The notes: generated by a model not told the origin, from the letters alone. A DNA stretch of 64,000 nt from Mixta mediterraneensis (GCF_014946725.1 NZ_JACFXY010000005.1:124001-188000), one strand, 5' to 3'. Positions 18,407-27,324 are shown, numbered from the stretch's first letter. A program made the numbers and translations.

Positions 18407-19699
18407 TCAACGTTCCGGTTGTGCGGAGAATGTCTGGAAGGCGATCTGGCGTTCAATGGAATACACCTCTCGTCCTGTCAGCTCACGGAGAAGAATGGAA
18501 TTGCGGTAGCAGGCCATGCCCAGATCCGGCGTGACAAAGCCGTGGGTATGCAATTCGGCATTCTGGACAAAGACCTGATTGTGGTGGTCAATACTGTAAT
18601 TACGTTGGACGTCGTAGCGACCTTTCTCATCCCAGCGTAAACGCTGAGAAATGCCTTCAATAAATAAAGGCGGACGATAGTGGTACCCCGTTGCCATCAC
18701 TAACCCTTGCGTACAATGCGTGAAAGCGCAGTCCTGTTCTTGCTGATGCAACGACAGTTCGAATCCACCTGCCGCTAACCGGCGTATATCTGTTAGCTCT
18801 GAATGGGTAAACAGATTGACGTCCAGCACACCATTCAGTTGCTTGACATACATCAGGTCATAAATGTCGTTGATCAGGCTGCTGTTAATCCCTTTATAGA
18901 GATTTTTGTGCTGGGCATTGAGGGCATCGCGCTTCGCGGGAGGCAGACGATGGAAATAATCGATCCATTCTGGTGAGGTCATTTCCAGAGTCAGTTTGGT
19001 GTACTCAAGCGGATAGAAACGGGGCGCGCGGGTGATCCAGTTCAGCTGATAGCCAAACTGATCAATATCGGTCAGTAAATCATAATAAATTTCCGCCGCG
19101 CTTTGTCCACTTCCGAGGATGGTGATGGAGCGTTTCTTCTGCAGTTGTGCTTTATTCTGCAGGTATTCGCCAGAATGGGTGAACAGATTGCGATAAGGCT
19201 GGCTGCACGCCGGGATCCAGGGCGCAGGCCCGGTACCCAGTACCAGATGACGTCCCAGCCACGTTTTCTGTTTTCCGCTCACGGTATCAACCGATGTCAC
19301 GCGGTAACACTGCATGCTGTCATCATAACTGACGTATTCAACCCGGGTATTCCAGTGCAGATTACTCAGTTTTGAGCAGGCCCACTGACAATACTGGTTA
19401 TACTCCCGGCGCATCAGGAAAAAGTCTTCCCGGATGTAAAAAGAATATAACTTTCCTTTCTGCTTCATATAATTCAGCAGACTGTAAGGACTGGTTGGAT
19501 CGGCCAGCGTCACCAGATCAGCCATAAACGGTGTCTGCAGATGCGCACTTTCCAGCATCATACCGATATGCCAGTCAAAGCCGGGGTTTTGATCGAGGAA
19601 TACCCCGTTAAGGTCTGCAACGGGCTCACTCAGACAGGCTAATCCCAGATTAAACGGGCCAATACCAATACCAATAAAGTCATAAATGTTGTTGTTCAT
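18407..19699 (-). CDS. dfoA: Cadaverine N-hydroxylase DfoA (flavin monooxygenase)
   Basis: A 430-residue IucD/AlcA-type N-hydroxylating monooxygenase. It has the FAD-binding GIGIGPFNLG at residues 10-19, the NADPH-binding GSGQSAAE at 196-203 and the late ATGYHYRPP motif. It hydroxylates cadaverine made by DfoJ, giving the hydroxamate nitrogen. Start ATG 19699 follows GAGAG. The gene sits 10 bases after the dfoJ stop and directly before dfoC, so dfoJAC form one transcript. Confidence 0.9.
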   Translation of the reverse strand: MNNNIYDFIGIGIGPFNLGLACLSEPVADLNGVFLDQNPGFDWHIGMMLESAHLQTPFMADLVTLADPTSPYSLLNYMKQKGKLYSFYIREDFFLMRREYNQYCQWACSKLSNLHWNTRVEYVSYDDSMQCYRVTSVDTVSGKQKTWLGRHLVLGTGPAPWIPACSQPYRNLFTHSGEYLQNKAQLQKKRSITILGSGQSAAEIYYDLLTDIDQFGYQLNWITRAPRFYPLEYTKLTLEMTSPEWIDYFHRLPPAKRDALNAQHKNLYKGINSSLINDIYDLMYVKQLNGVLDVNLFTHSELTDIRRLAAGGFELSLHQQEQDCAFTHCTQGLVMATGYHYRPPLFIEGISQRLRWDEKGRYDVQRNYSIDHHNQVFVQNAELHTHGFVTPDLGMACYRNSILLRELTGREVYSIERQIAFQTFSAQPER

Positions 19700-19709
19700 C
19701 ACGAAGCTC

Positions 19710-21269
19710 TCACTGATTAACCACGTTCAACGCGGGATCATGGAGTTGTTCCCGACCGTAATGCGCAATCAGCGCGATGACATCGTCAATGTCTTCCACT
19801 GTTGTTGCCGGGTTCAGAAGGGTAAATTTCAAATACTGACGACCATTGACTTTCGTACCGGCAATCACCGCATTACCTGATCGGAAAAGTGCTTTACGGA
19901 TAGCGGCATTGATGGAATCGACCTGTTCATCGTCAGCGCCGGAGCGGGGGAGGTAACGGAAAACCTGGGTGGTGAGTTCAGGCGCGTGCAACACCTCAAT
20001 GGACGGGTGTGCACTTAACCGCGCGTGGGCTGTTTGTGTCAGGGCGATGATGGTGTCAAAGGCTTTACCTAACGCGTCAGGCCCCATAATGCGCAGGGTC
20101 AGCCACATCTTCAGGGCATCAAAACGGCGCGTGGTCTGGATACTTTTGTTGACCAGGTTCGGTGTGCCTTCCTGTTGCGCGCTGAGCGGGTTGAGGTAAT
20201 CTGCATGATGGGTAACGTGGGTCAGATTCTGCTTATTACGGACAAAAAACGCACCGCAACTGACCGTCTGGAAGAAGGACTTATGGTAGTCCACCGTAAC
20301 CGAGTCGGCGTTTTCAATCCCGGCAAGACGCTGAGCATGCTTTTCCGACACCAGCAGGCCGCAACCATAGGCGGCGTCAACATGCATCCACAAACCGTAC
20401 TGTTTACACAATGCGGAAATCTTCCCGATGGGATCAATACTTCCAAAGTCGGTAGTGCCGCTGGTCGCCACAACGGCAATAGGGATCAACCCTTCCTGGT
20501 GGCAGCGCTGAATTTCCCGATCCAGATGAGTGATATCCATACGGTAGTTTTCATCATGATCGATTGAAATCACCGCATCGTAGCCCAGCCCCAGAATAGC
20601 CATTGACTTCTGAATGCTGAAATGGCTGAGCGAAGAGGTGAAGACACGCCATCTGCCGGCTTCCGTTGGTAATCCCTTCTGTTTAATTAAACAACCAGGA
20701 TGATGAAGCGCACACCAGCTGTCACGGGCAAGTAACATCGCCATCAGGTTGGACTGGGTTCCGCCGCTGGTAAAAATGCCGTCCGCATCCGCGGGTAATC
20801 CAATACGATTGAGCGTCCAGTCAATCACCTTCTGTTCAATCAATGTGCCACCGGCGCTCTGATCCCAGGTATCCACCGAACTGTTTACCACCGCCATAAC
20901 CTGTTCCGCAAGCAGAGAAGGGAGTACCACCGGACAGTTCAGATGTGCCATATATTTAGGGTGGTGAAACCAGACGGCATCGCGCAAATAAAGTTCGCTA
21001 AGCTCTGCCAGCGCGGCTTCGTTGCTGCCCAATGGTTTTTCAAGATCAACCCCGCTGAACGCCTGTACCAGTTCATGGGGGAAAATGCCGCTGAAGGGTT
21101 TCTCAACCTGTTTAACGGTACGCGTCATCAGCGCCAGCACATCCTTTGTCTGCTTATCCCAGGCTGATAACTGCTGGTCATTGAAAAGAGCGTCCTTAAG
21201 CTCAGGCGTGGGGGAATGACTGGATGGATGCAGGGAATGAATCGACTGGTTTTGCGAACGTAAGTCCAT
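19710..21269 (-). CDS. dfoJ: PLP-dependent lysine decarboxylase DfoJ
   Basis: A 519-residue group II (DDC-family) decarboxylase. It has TSGGTQSN at 167-174, the PLP-pyridine Asp298 in HVDAAYG and the Schiff-base Lys330 in VDYHKSFF. It should convert lysine to cadaverine, the first step of desferrioxamine synthesis; lysine as substrate is inferred from the neighbours. ATG 21269 follows AAAGGTAAAG; the upstream in-frame residues lie in the leader. First gene of the dfoJACS operon, behind a Fur-box promoter. Confidence 0.88.
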   Translation of the reverse strand: MDLRSQNQSIHSLHPSSHSPTPELKDALFNDQQLSAWDKQTKDVLALMTRTVKQVEKPFSGIFPHELVQAFSGVDLEKPLGSNEAALAELSELYLRDAVWFHHPKYMAHLNCPVVLPSLLAEQVMAVVNSSVDTWDQSAGGTLIEQKVIDWTLNRIGLPADADGIFTSGGTQSNLMAMLLARDSWCALHHPGCLIKQKGLPTEAGRWRVFTSSLSHFSIQKSMAILGLGYDAVISIDHDENYRMDITHLDREIQRCHQEGLIPIAVVATSGTTDFGSIDPIGKISALCKQYGLWMHVDAAYGCGLLVSEKHAQRLAGIENADSVTVDYHKSFFQTVSCGAFFVRNKQNLTHVTHHADYLNPLSAQQEGTPNLVNKSIQTTRRFDALKMWLTLRIMGPDALGKAFDTIIALTQTAHARLSAHPSIEVLHAPELTTQVFRYLPRSGADDEQVDSINAAIRKALFRSGNAVIAGTKVNGRQYLKFTLLNPATTVEDIDDVIALIAHYGREQLHDPALNVVNQ

Positions 21270-21461
21270 AATCTTTACCTTTATTAAATTCCTAAAGGGC
21301 CTCGCTATCATATAGAAATGACAGCGCTATGCTTATTAATAATTAATATATGTTGATGTGTTGAGAGACTGAAAAAAATCAGTTTTTTGTGTTTCTATCT
21401 TTTTATGGCAATTAACCCCATATTTAATGTCTGATTTTTGTATTTTTTACGAATAGTTTAT

Positions 21462-21498
21462 GATAATGATATTATAAATGGTAATCATTATCATTCAA
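21462..21498 (-). promoter_or_regulatory. Fur-regulated promoter of the dfoJACS operon
   Basis: On the minus strand TTGAAT (21498-21493) and TATAAT (21476-21471) are separated by 16 bases. The spacer reads GATAATGATTACCATT, a strong half of the Fur consensus, and a second GATAATGAT unit runs on the plus strand from 21462. Overlapping Fur boxes covering the promoter mean iron repression. The leader to the dfoJ start is about 200 bases, AT-rich, with a small ACTGA/TCAGT hairpin near 21370. Confidence 0.75.
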
Positions 21499-21535
21499 TA
21501 GAATTAGTATTACATTATTGTGATAAGAGTGGTTA

Positions 21536-21956
21536 ATGTTTTTGTGGCGGTTAGCACAGTTCAGATGTGAAAATTTAGAAGGCGTTACTTATACCCGTCA
21601 GCCGGCGCTGGGGACATGGGATGCTGAGGACGATGACGCCTGGTATCGTCTCCGGGAAGATGGAGCTGTGTCGGTTTACAATCAGGATGTCCTGGTACGT
21701 CACGACCCGGGTCGGCCTAGTCAGTAAAAATCCGAGCGCACTGAACGTCTCACGTACCGCAATACTGCGAAAGACCTGCCCTGTCTGGAAATCGATTGCC
21801 GCCCAGTCTGGTGAGCTTGCCGCATCCTTTTCTGACAATCAGGGTAAGCACCGTAAAACGCATGCCCGACTGGAGAAAGCGGCTCGGGCGCTGTTGTCCG
21901 GTGATGGTGCAGATTCTGAATTCTGTCAACCAGTCCTCTGGCTGATAAATTATTAG
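21536..21956 (+). other. Possible degraded coding region of unknown origin
   Basis: A 63-codon frame from 21536 (protein-like, with WDAEDDDAWYRLREDGAVSVY) ends at 21727. Protein-like sequence seems to continue in another frame to 21956 (GKHRKTHARLEKAARALLSG). This could be one gene broken by a frameshift, a scar of ICE backbone, or chance. A minus-strand frame (21575-21838) also looks partly protein-like. I recognise no family. Confidence 0.25.
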
Positions 21957-22002
21957 AGCCGGGCTAAGAGTTAATTACTGACCAGCTGTGTCATTGAACG
22001 CA

Positions 22003-22027
22003 CCCTGAGCGGGTTACTCACTCAGGG
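22003..22027 (+). promoter_or_regulatory. Hairpin overlapping the ribosome site where the ICE operon resumes
   Basis: CCCTGAG at 22003-22009 pairs with CTCAGGG at 22021-22027. The right arm contains most of the AGGGAG Shine-Dalgarno of the next gene (ATG 22038). It could be a leftover terminator or could limit translation of the following conjugation genes. Confidence 0.4.
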
Positions 22028-22037
22028 AGTGTTCTCC

Positions 22038-22445
22038 ATGAAATTACCCGTCTGCTGCCTCGCAGCATTATTCCTTGCCGCCGGCGTTCATGCCGGCACC
22101 GTCATTTACACCGACAGCGCCCATCCGGTCACAGGCAATCCCGGTCTTGACGTGACCGTCATTCTGCTGGATGCGCCTGACCGGCTGCAGGCTGAGCTGT
22201 TCGGCCCGCTGCCGGCTGACCCGGCACAGGCTGAGCAACAGGCGCGCGCAGTTATCAGCTCACCCGGTTTTCAGCAGCGTCAGAAGGACCTTGCTGCAAC
22301 GTATGCCGGCCTTACGCACGCCTGGTCTCTCGGTCTTGAGAAATACCCCGCCGTGGTGTTTGACGATAAATGGGTGGTCTATGGCACCACTGACACCGGT
22401 GTGGCCACACAGCGTCTGAGCGCATGGAAGGAGACTGCACAGTGA
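22038..22445 (+). CDS. ICE periplasmic protein, DUF1525/TIGR03757-like
   Basis: The ATG at 22038 is 8 bases from AGGGAG and gives 135 residues with a clear signal peptide (KLPVCCLAALFLAAGVHAG). The mature part ends with a KYPAVVFDDKWVVYGTTD segment typical of the DUF1525 proteins of ICE T4SSs (PFL_4709-type), which resemble the TrbC/thioredoxin-fold partner of TraW-TraU. It restarts the backbone after the cargo. Its stop overlaps the GTG of the next gene. Confidence 0.82.
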   Translation: MKLPVCCLAALFLAAGVHAGTVIYTDSAHPVTGNPGLDVTVILLDAPDRLQAELFGPLPADPAQAEQQARAVISSPGFQQRQKDLAATYAGLTHAWSLGLEKYPAVVFDDKWVVYGTTDTGVATQRLSAWKETAQ

Positions 22446-23413
22446 ACATGGCACTCTCCCGTCCGCGCCGGCTGGCGCTGGCCACGTTAATGGTCTGTAC
22501 GGGCACGATGGCCAGCGTCAATACCGCCAGCCTGCTCTCCAGTGCCGCCAGTCCGGACTGTATCAGCTGGCGCATCAGCGGTATCTGTTACTGGCTGTTC
22601 TGCACGCCGTTCGGCTGTTCCGTTAAAACCTCCGTGAAGGTCACGCATTTTATTCCTGAAGCCGTGGTCTCGGCCTACCTCAGCCCGGGTGCCAATCCGT
22701 GGACCGAGATGTCGGCTGTCAGTAGCCTGGCCGACAGCACCGAAAGCACGCTGCTCGGTGGCGCTGCAGGTGTGGCCACCGGCGGCGGCCGTCAGGAGAT
22801 GAAAGCCCCGGGTGAACGCAAGCAGAACCTGCACTTTTACTATGGTGATGCTTATGGCCATCCGGCCACCAGACTCATCGGCGGGATGGTGCCGGGTTAT
22901 TCGTGCGACAGTGCCGCCACGCCATTTATGCCTTACTTCACAAGCGCTCTCGATGCGCTGGCCTGGCGCACCGGCGTGCCGGAATCACTCTACCCGGAGG
23001 CGCTTATCCCCGGTCAGCGTGAAATCGGCAGCACGACCGGCGGCGATATGTGGGGCAACCTTTACCCCCGCAGCGGCTTTGTCACCCAGACCGACAGCTA
23101 CAAATCGGCAGCCGTCGTGGTACAGCGGGTGGCTGACATCATCACCCGTGAAGGGCAGTTACATGTCTACAACCCGCTCTCCGGCCAGCGTTCGCCGGGT
23201 TACTGGCCACCCGAACCCGTTCAGGAAAACACCGGTACAAAAAATCACAAGTGGCAGCGCCTTTCACCTGAGCTGTCGCAGAGCTGCGCGGTATTCCCCG
23301 ACACCGGCGGACAGACGGCCGAAGACGGCAACTACGCCTGGGCACTCTGGCAGCCCTACAGTTGCTGCAAGCGACGTGGCCAGACCTTCCTTTACAGCAC
23401 CGATTTCTCCTGA
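22442..23413 (+). CDS. TraU-like conjugation protein (PFL_4710/TIGR03756 family)
   Basis: A 323-residue protein exported by an N-terminal signal (LALATLMVCTGTMASVNTA). CISWRISGICYWLFCTPFGC and several later Cys pairs are the cysteine-rich pattern of TraU, a periplasmic mating-pair-formation protein that is disulphide bonded. GTG 22442 overlaps the preceding TGA; ATG 22448 is an alternative. Twelve bases separate it from the next gene, so it lies in the operon. Confidence 0.88.
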   Translation: MNMALSRPRRLALATLMVCTGTMASVNTASLLSSAASPDCISWRISGICYWLFCTPFGCSVKTSVKVTHFIPEAVVSAYLSPGANPWTEMSAVSSLADSTESTLLGGAAGVATGGGRQEMKAPGERKQNLHFYYGDAYGHPATRLIGGMVPGYSCDSAATPFMPYFTSALDALAWRTGVPESLYPEALIPGQREIGSTTGGDMWGNLYPRSGFVTQTDSYKSAAVVVQRVADIITREGQLHVYNPLSGQRSPGYWPPEPVQENTGTKNHKWQRLSPELSQSCAVFPDTGGQTAEDGNYAWALWQPYSCCKRRGQTFLYSTDFS

Positions 23414-23424
23414 GGATTTTTCTG

Positions 23425-24849
23425 ATGAAACAGCAGCATCTGCGGCGACTGCGTCGCCCCCTGGCGGCGTTCGCGCTTCTCTCTGTTATCTCCCTGCCGG
23501 CTCTGGCCGTCGATACGTCGCTCTCGTCAGATGGTGCCTCGGTGAGCGGTGCCATCAATGACGGTCTTTTTTATTCCATTGGTGGCGGTTCGGTGATTTC
23601 CCCGCCGCCGAGCCGCAGCAACATGTCGCGCCTCGGGCTGAACGGCGGCTGGAGCAGCGACCTCATGTGCGGCAATTTCGACCTGAAAACCACCGTTGGC
23701 AATCAGCTTAACGGTATCACCAGCGGGTTTAAGGACCTGATGGGCAACGTGATTCAGGGCGCGACCGGCGCGGTGATGAGCATGCCGGCGATGGCCATCC
23801 AGCGTGCCAACCCGGGGCTGTATGAAATGCTGACCAACGGGGTGCTTCAGGCAGGGCTCAGTTACGATAAGGCGCTGCTGAACTGCCAGAATATGTCAAA
23901 AAAACTCGCCGATTACACCCTGGGGAGCAAGTGGCAGCAGGCGGCCGTATCCGAAGAATATAAGGATATCGTGGCTTCCAGCGGCGGCGATGCGGTCTCC
24001 AGTGACCAGCAGCTGCAGAAAGCCACCGGTGAAGAAGGTGTGACCTGGATAGGGGGGCAGAAGCGCGGGGGTAAGGGGCAGCAGGCCATCCAGCCCACCC
24101 GTGACCTGGCGAAAGCCGGTTATAACATGATGAACAGCCTGCCAGTGACCAGCAATAGCAGCGTGGGTTCCGCCAGTTGCAACGGCACCGTCTGTCAGCG
24201 CTGGCCGTCGTCCGATGATGCGGCCGCTGCGGTGGTAAAAGTGCTGGGTGACCGCTCCATACGTACCTGCCGTGAGACCAGTGAATGCACCAGTGGTGGC
24301 ACGGACAATCAGCCCGGCAGCACCGTTGCCGGCACCGGTTTCTCACCGGTGCTGGAAGATGCAACGAAAACCAACCTGGAACAGCTGGATAAGCTCGTCG
24401 GTGGCCAGCTCCAGCCCACCGCGGATAATCTTGGGGCGCTCAAAACCGGCAGTCTGGTGGTGACACGCGGCGTCATTCAGTCGCTGCGCGATGACCCCGA
24501 TAAAGCCGCTCTGGTGCAGCGTCTGGCCGGTGAGCTGGCGATGGCCGACACCGTCGAGACCGCGCTCACCATGCGCCGCATGCTGACCACCGGTGAGTCT
24601 GAACCGAATGCCGCCGAGCAGCCTGAAGCGATTGCCGAGGGTGACCGCCGCATCGATGCCCTGGACCGTGAGATCAGCGCCCTGCGTAACGAGATGGAAC
24701 TGCGTAAGGCCATCAGCAACAACAGCCTGCTCACCACGCTGGAACGTCAGGGCGCCCGTAACCAGGATAACCAGCTGCAGCAGAAATCCGGCAACCAGGA
24801 CCAGGGGTTCAGCCAGATGAATCAGACGCAATCCTCCGGAGCACAGTGA
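23425..24849 (+). CDS. ICE T4SS protein, PFL_4711/TIGR03755 family
   Basis: ATG 23425 follows TGAGGA and starts a signal peptide ending at about residue 29 (SLPALA/VDTS). The 474-residue protein is periplasmic or outer-membrane associated, with several Cys and a C-terminal coiled coil (residues about 400-445, RRIDALDREISALRNEMELRK) and a Gln/Asn-rich tail. The position between the TraU-like and TraG-like genes is that of TraH-like TIGR03755 proteins. The exact family is assigned by order and architecture. Confidence 0.82.
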   Translation: MKQQHLRRLRRPLAAFALLSVISLPALAVDTSLSSDGASVSGAINDGLFYSIGGGSVISPPPSRSNMSRLGLNGGWSSDLMCGNFDLKTTVGNQLNGITSGFKDLMGNVIQGATGAVMSMPAMAIQRANPGLYEMLTNGVLQAGLSYDKALLNCQNMSKKLADYTLGSKWQQAAVSEEYKDIVASSGGDAVSSDQQLQKATGEEGVTWIGGQKRGGKGQQAIQPTRDLAKAGYNMMNSLPVTSNSSVGSASCNGTVCQRWPSSDDAAAAVVKVLGDRSIRTCRETSECTSGGTDNQPGSTVAGTGFSPVLEDATKTNLEQLDKLVGGQLQPTADNLGALKTGSLVVTRGVIQSLRDDPDKAALVQRLAGELAMADTVETALTMRRMLTTGESEPNAAEQPEAIAEGDRRIDALDREISALRNEMELRKAISNNSLLTTLERQGARNQDNQLQQKSGNQDQGFSQMNQTQSSGAQ

Positions 24850-24850
24850 T

Positions 24851-25189
24851 ATGAAGCGCTCTTTTCTCCGCGGTCGTACGGGCCGCATTGTTCTGATGGT
24901 TACCGCCTTACTGCTGATAACCGTGGCCATGTTCGCACTGGCCTCTGTGTTTATGGCATACGACCCGGACGGCCACCTGACCCGACGCTGGCTGCATGAC
25001 AGCCGATGGGCACTGTTTGCCTGGCGGCTGCTCATGTATGCCGGCATCGCAGTAGCCTGGTGGATAAAGGTCCGCCCGAAGATGCTGGCGCGCTGGCCGG
25101 AAGTCTGGAGCCGCCTACCGCGTACGGAGCTGCTCGGTGTGTTGTTTATTGCGGCCACGGAGTGCGTGGCCTGGGCAGGCGTAGTGTGA
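24851..25189 (+). CDS. Small inner-membrane protein of the ICE T4SS operon
   Basis: A 112-residue protein with three predicted membrane helices (about 11-34, 52-73 and 94-111), separated by short charged loops. It starts one base after the previous stop and ends 10 bases before the traG-like gene. Proteins of this size at this place are regular in type G clusters, but I know of no assigned function. Confidence 0.7.
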   Translation: MKRSFLRGRTGRIVLMVTALLLITVAMFALASVFMAYDPDGHLTRRWLHDSRWALFAWRLLMYAGIAVAWWIKVRPKMLARWPEVWSRLPRTELLGVLFIAATECVAWAGVV

Positions 25190-25199
25190 GGAGAGGACA

Positions 25200-26741
25200 A
25201 TGACTGCGAACAGTTTTCTGGAGTATTTTCTCATCCTGTTCGGCTGGGTGATGAACAACGCCATGTGGACCATCCTCGGCAATACGGGGCTTTTTGCCCT
25301 GCCTCTGGTCTTTAAGGTGATGGGGGTGTGGCTGAAAGTTCGGGAGGAAGGGGCGGACGAAGGTAATAAAGGACTGCTGGCACTGCCCCGCATCGAGCAT
25401 GCCATCTACGTCTCGTTTGTCGTGATGTTGTTCTGCTGCATTCCGCTGCTGCCAGTGGATATCAGTACTATCAAATTTGACAGTTCACGGGCAAAACAGT
25501 GCGGGGTCAGTGTTCCCACACCGCAGAACTCCGGTTACAGCGGACTGGTGAACGACTTTGACGGCCGCACGGCCGAGGTGCCCATCTGGTGGTATCTGCT
25601 GCACATGATGTCGAAGGGCACCACTCAGGCGATGATTGCGTCCATCCCCTGCGGCACGCAGCTGCGCCAGATGCGGTTTGACGTGCAGAACACGAAGTTG
25701 CGTGACCCGGTACTGCTACAGGAAGTGCAGGACTTTGCCGATCAGTGTTACTCCCGGGCGTACTTCCGTCTCAAAAACAGCAACAGCCAGCTCAGCGATG
25801 CTACCATCAACTCGGTTGGCTGGATAGGCAGCGACTATTTTCTGAATACGTCCGGCTATTACGATTATTACACTGCCACCACACCGAGGAGCCAGTGGCC
25901 GTATGACAGTACGCGTGACAGTGGCTACCCGAATACCGGTCAGGGAGGTTACCCCACCTGTAAAACGTGGTGGTCAGATGGCTCTTCAGGGCTGCGCAAA
26001 CGGGTGCTGGCCAGCTTTGGTGACAACACGCGTAAGGAGATGCAGCGATCATTTCCGGGGACGCAATGGGAGGAGGTAGCCCTGCGCTGGCTGGTCAGCC
26101 CCCGAAATGCCGGCCTCTCCGGAGACGGAACGACTAATGCTGTGGGAAGTTCTGATAATGTGACCGGCGTCGTCGGTAATGTGACACGACTGACATCCAC
26201 CATCGGGCTTGGCCTCAAGCAGGCAGAAGCGCTGCCGGGCTTTGATGCGCTGAAACAGGCCCTGCCGATGATTCAGGCGCTGCTGCAGATGATGATTATC
26301 ACGGTGATCCCTGTGCTGATGATGTTCAGTGCCTACGAGCCCAAAACGGTGGTGACCATCTCATTTGCGCTGTTTGCGCTGCAGTTCATCACCTTCTGGT
26401 GGGAACTGGCCGGCTGGCTCGATGACCGTATGATCACCATTCTTTACGACAATATGGCACAGCAGGGGCTGGCCAGCAGCTCTGTGCCGTTCGCTAACTT
26501 CATCAGCTCAACCAATGACGGCTGGATCATGAATCTGGTGCTGGGGATGATGTATGTGGTTTTCCCGGCGTTCTGGATTGGCATGCTTAGCTGGATCGGC
26601 GTTAATTTGGGAACTGCAATATCCACAGGGCTGGAGAAAGGTGGTTCTCTGCCACAGAAAGCTGGTACAGAGGCGGGAAAAAAAGCTCAGAAGGTTGTTA
26701 CTGATAAAGCTGGCGGTGCTTTAAAAGGCGGCTTTAAATAG
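25200..26741 (+). CDS. TraG N-terminal-domain conjugation protein
   Basis: A 513-residue polytopic inner-membrane protein: helices near residues 10-40 and 60-85, a periplasmic loop with paired Cys, then four helices in residues 355-475. It ends in a Lys/Gly-rich tail. This is the TraG-N (PF07916-like) part that promotes mating-pair stabilisation; unlike F TraG it has no long C-terminal domain, as usual in ICEs of this type. It is the last conjugation gene visible, and a hairpin follows. Confidence 0.85.
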   Translation: MTANSFLEYFLILFGWVMNNAMWTILGNTGLFALPLVFKVMGVWLKVREEGADEGNKGLLALPRIEHAIYVSFVVMLFCCIPLLPVDISTIKFDSSRAKQCGVSVPTPQNSGYSGLVNDFDGRTAEVPIWWYLLHMMSKGTTQAMIASIPCGTQLRQMRFDVQNTKLRDPVLLQEVQDFADQCYSRAYFRLKNSNSQLSDATINSVGWIGSDYFLNTSGYYDYYTATTPRSQWPYDSTRDSGYPNTGQGGYPTCKTWWSDGSSGLRKRVLASFGDNTRKEMQRSFPGTQWEEVALRWLVSPRNAGLSGDGTTNAVGSSDNVTGVVGNVTRLTSTIGLGLKQAEALPGFDALKQALPMIQALLQMMIITVIPVLMMFSAYEPKTVVTISFALFALQFITFWWELAGWLDDRMITILYDNMAQQGLASSSVPFANFISSTNDGWIMNLVLGMMYVVFPAFWIGMLSWIGVNLGTAISTGLEKGGSLPQKAGTEAGKKAQKVVTDKAGGALKGGFK

Positions 26742-26751
26742 AAGCAACTTG

Positions 26752-26789
26752 AGATGAACTGCATATTTCTCTAAAGGTGCAGTTCATCT
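26752..26789. terminator. Terminator between traG-like gene and an opposing small gene
   Basis: AGATGAACTGCA at 26752-26763 pairs perfectly with TGCAGTTCATCT at 26778-26789, then GTTTT follows. It ends the plus-strand conjugation operon and overlaps the last codons of the convergent gene, so it may serve both. Confidence 0.75.
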
Positions 26790-27083
26790 GTTTTCGTTCC
26801 ATTCTCTGTCTTGGTTTTCCCAGTCCTGCCTTTGTGCATCCCAACTTTCACTCCATTCTTCCCACTCTTCATTTTGTTTTTTGCGTTCGGGGGAGGTTGT
26901 CAGAAGCTCTGATATCCCAGCCAGCACGACCGCTCCACATGCATTGGTTGCACTGGAGAATGCAACAGGCTCTGGCGCTTTACGTTTGAGCTTTGCTTCG
27001 TCATAAACGATGTTACGACGTTTGTTGGCGAAACGGGCCAGGGTAAGGCTTAAGTCGTCAGCATCGAATCCACTTTCACTCAT
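26784..27083 (-). CDS. Small protein of unknown function at the ICE right side
   Basis: ATG 27083, preceded by AGAGGAA, gives 99 residues. The front half is basic (FANKRRNIVYDEAKLKRK), the middle has a Gly/Ala-rich hydrophobic patch (ACGAVVLAGISELL), and the end is rich in Trp, Glu and Asn in a repeating pattern (EWEEWSESWD, then DWENQDREWNE). I do not recognise it. The place and antisense direction correspond to where DUF3742-like genes lie in related ICEs, but the sequence does not look like that family. Confidence 0.5.
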   Translation of the reverse strand: MSESGFDADDLSLTLARFANKRRNIVYDEAKLKRKAPEPVAFSSATNACGAVVLAGISELLTTSPERKKQNEEWEEWSESWDAQRQDWENQDREWNENR

Positions 27084-27279
27084 GATGATGGTTCCTCTGG
27101 CTTTGTTTATATCGGCAGTTGAGTTTAAAGGGACCACTCAACTGCCCTGGACCAGGTTACTAAATTCCAGAGAAACTGGCAAATTATTGAACAACCCAGA
27201 ACGCATTTTTTCCCAGAACCCCGCTCAGGTAGTTAAAGGCGGCTGCACCCCGCCGTTTACGCAGGCCTCTGATTGTATC

Positions 27280-27324
27280 GGTTGACATCCTCCCCCCTCC
27301 TTTAGGTCGGGAAGGATGTCAACC
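27280..27324 (-). terminator. Hairpin at the end of the brnTA operon
   Basis: GGTTGACATCCTCCC at 27280-27294 pairs with GGGAAGGATGTCAACC at 27309-27324, with a single bulged base. The stem covers the brnA stop codon. It resembles the ends of IS200/IS605-like elements too, but no transposase is present. Confidence 0.55.

Larger units (their letters stand above)
1764..26741 (+). mobile_element. Integrative conjugative element backbone (SPI-7/PAPI-1/PFGI-1 type), interrupted by cargo
   Basis: The order of conjugation genes (PFL_4704-type remnant, PFL_4705-type, lipoprotein, VirB4-like ATPase, then DUF1525, TraU-like, PFL_4711-type, small membrane protein, TraG-N) is that of the type G mating-pair-formation cluster of genomic-island ICEs. 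The block from about 7442 to 22,020 is not backbone: it holds a AAA/S8 protease pair and a siderophore locus. Loss of the 5' part of one T4SS gene to IS21, and the absence of relaxase and integrase to the right, suggest a non-mobile remnant. The true outer boundaries are not visible. Confidence 0.75.

Noticed and set aside
22812..23561. Plus-strand 249-residue open frame
   Set aside because: Overlaps the TraU-like gene and the signal peptide of the next gene in another frame; Arg/Pro/Ser-rich shadow of GC-rich coding DNA.
27280..27324. Hairpin read as an IS200/IS605 end
   Set aside because: No transposase or second end nearby; the place at the end of brnA fits a terminator better.
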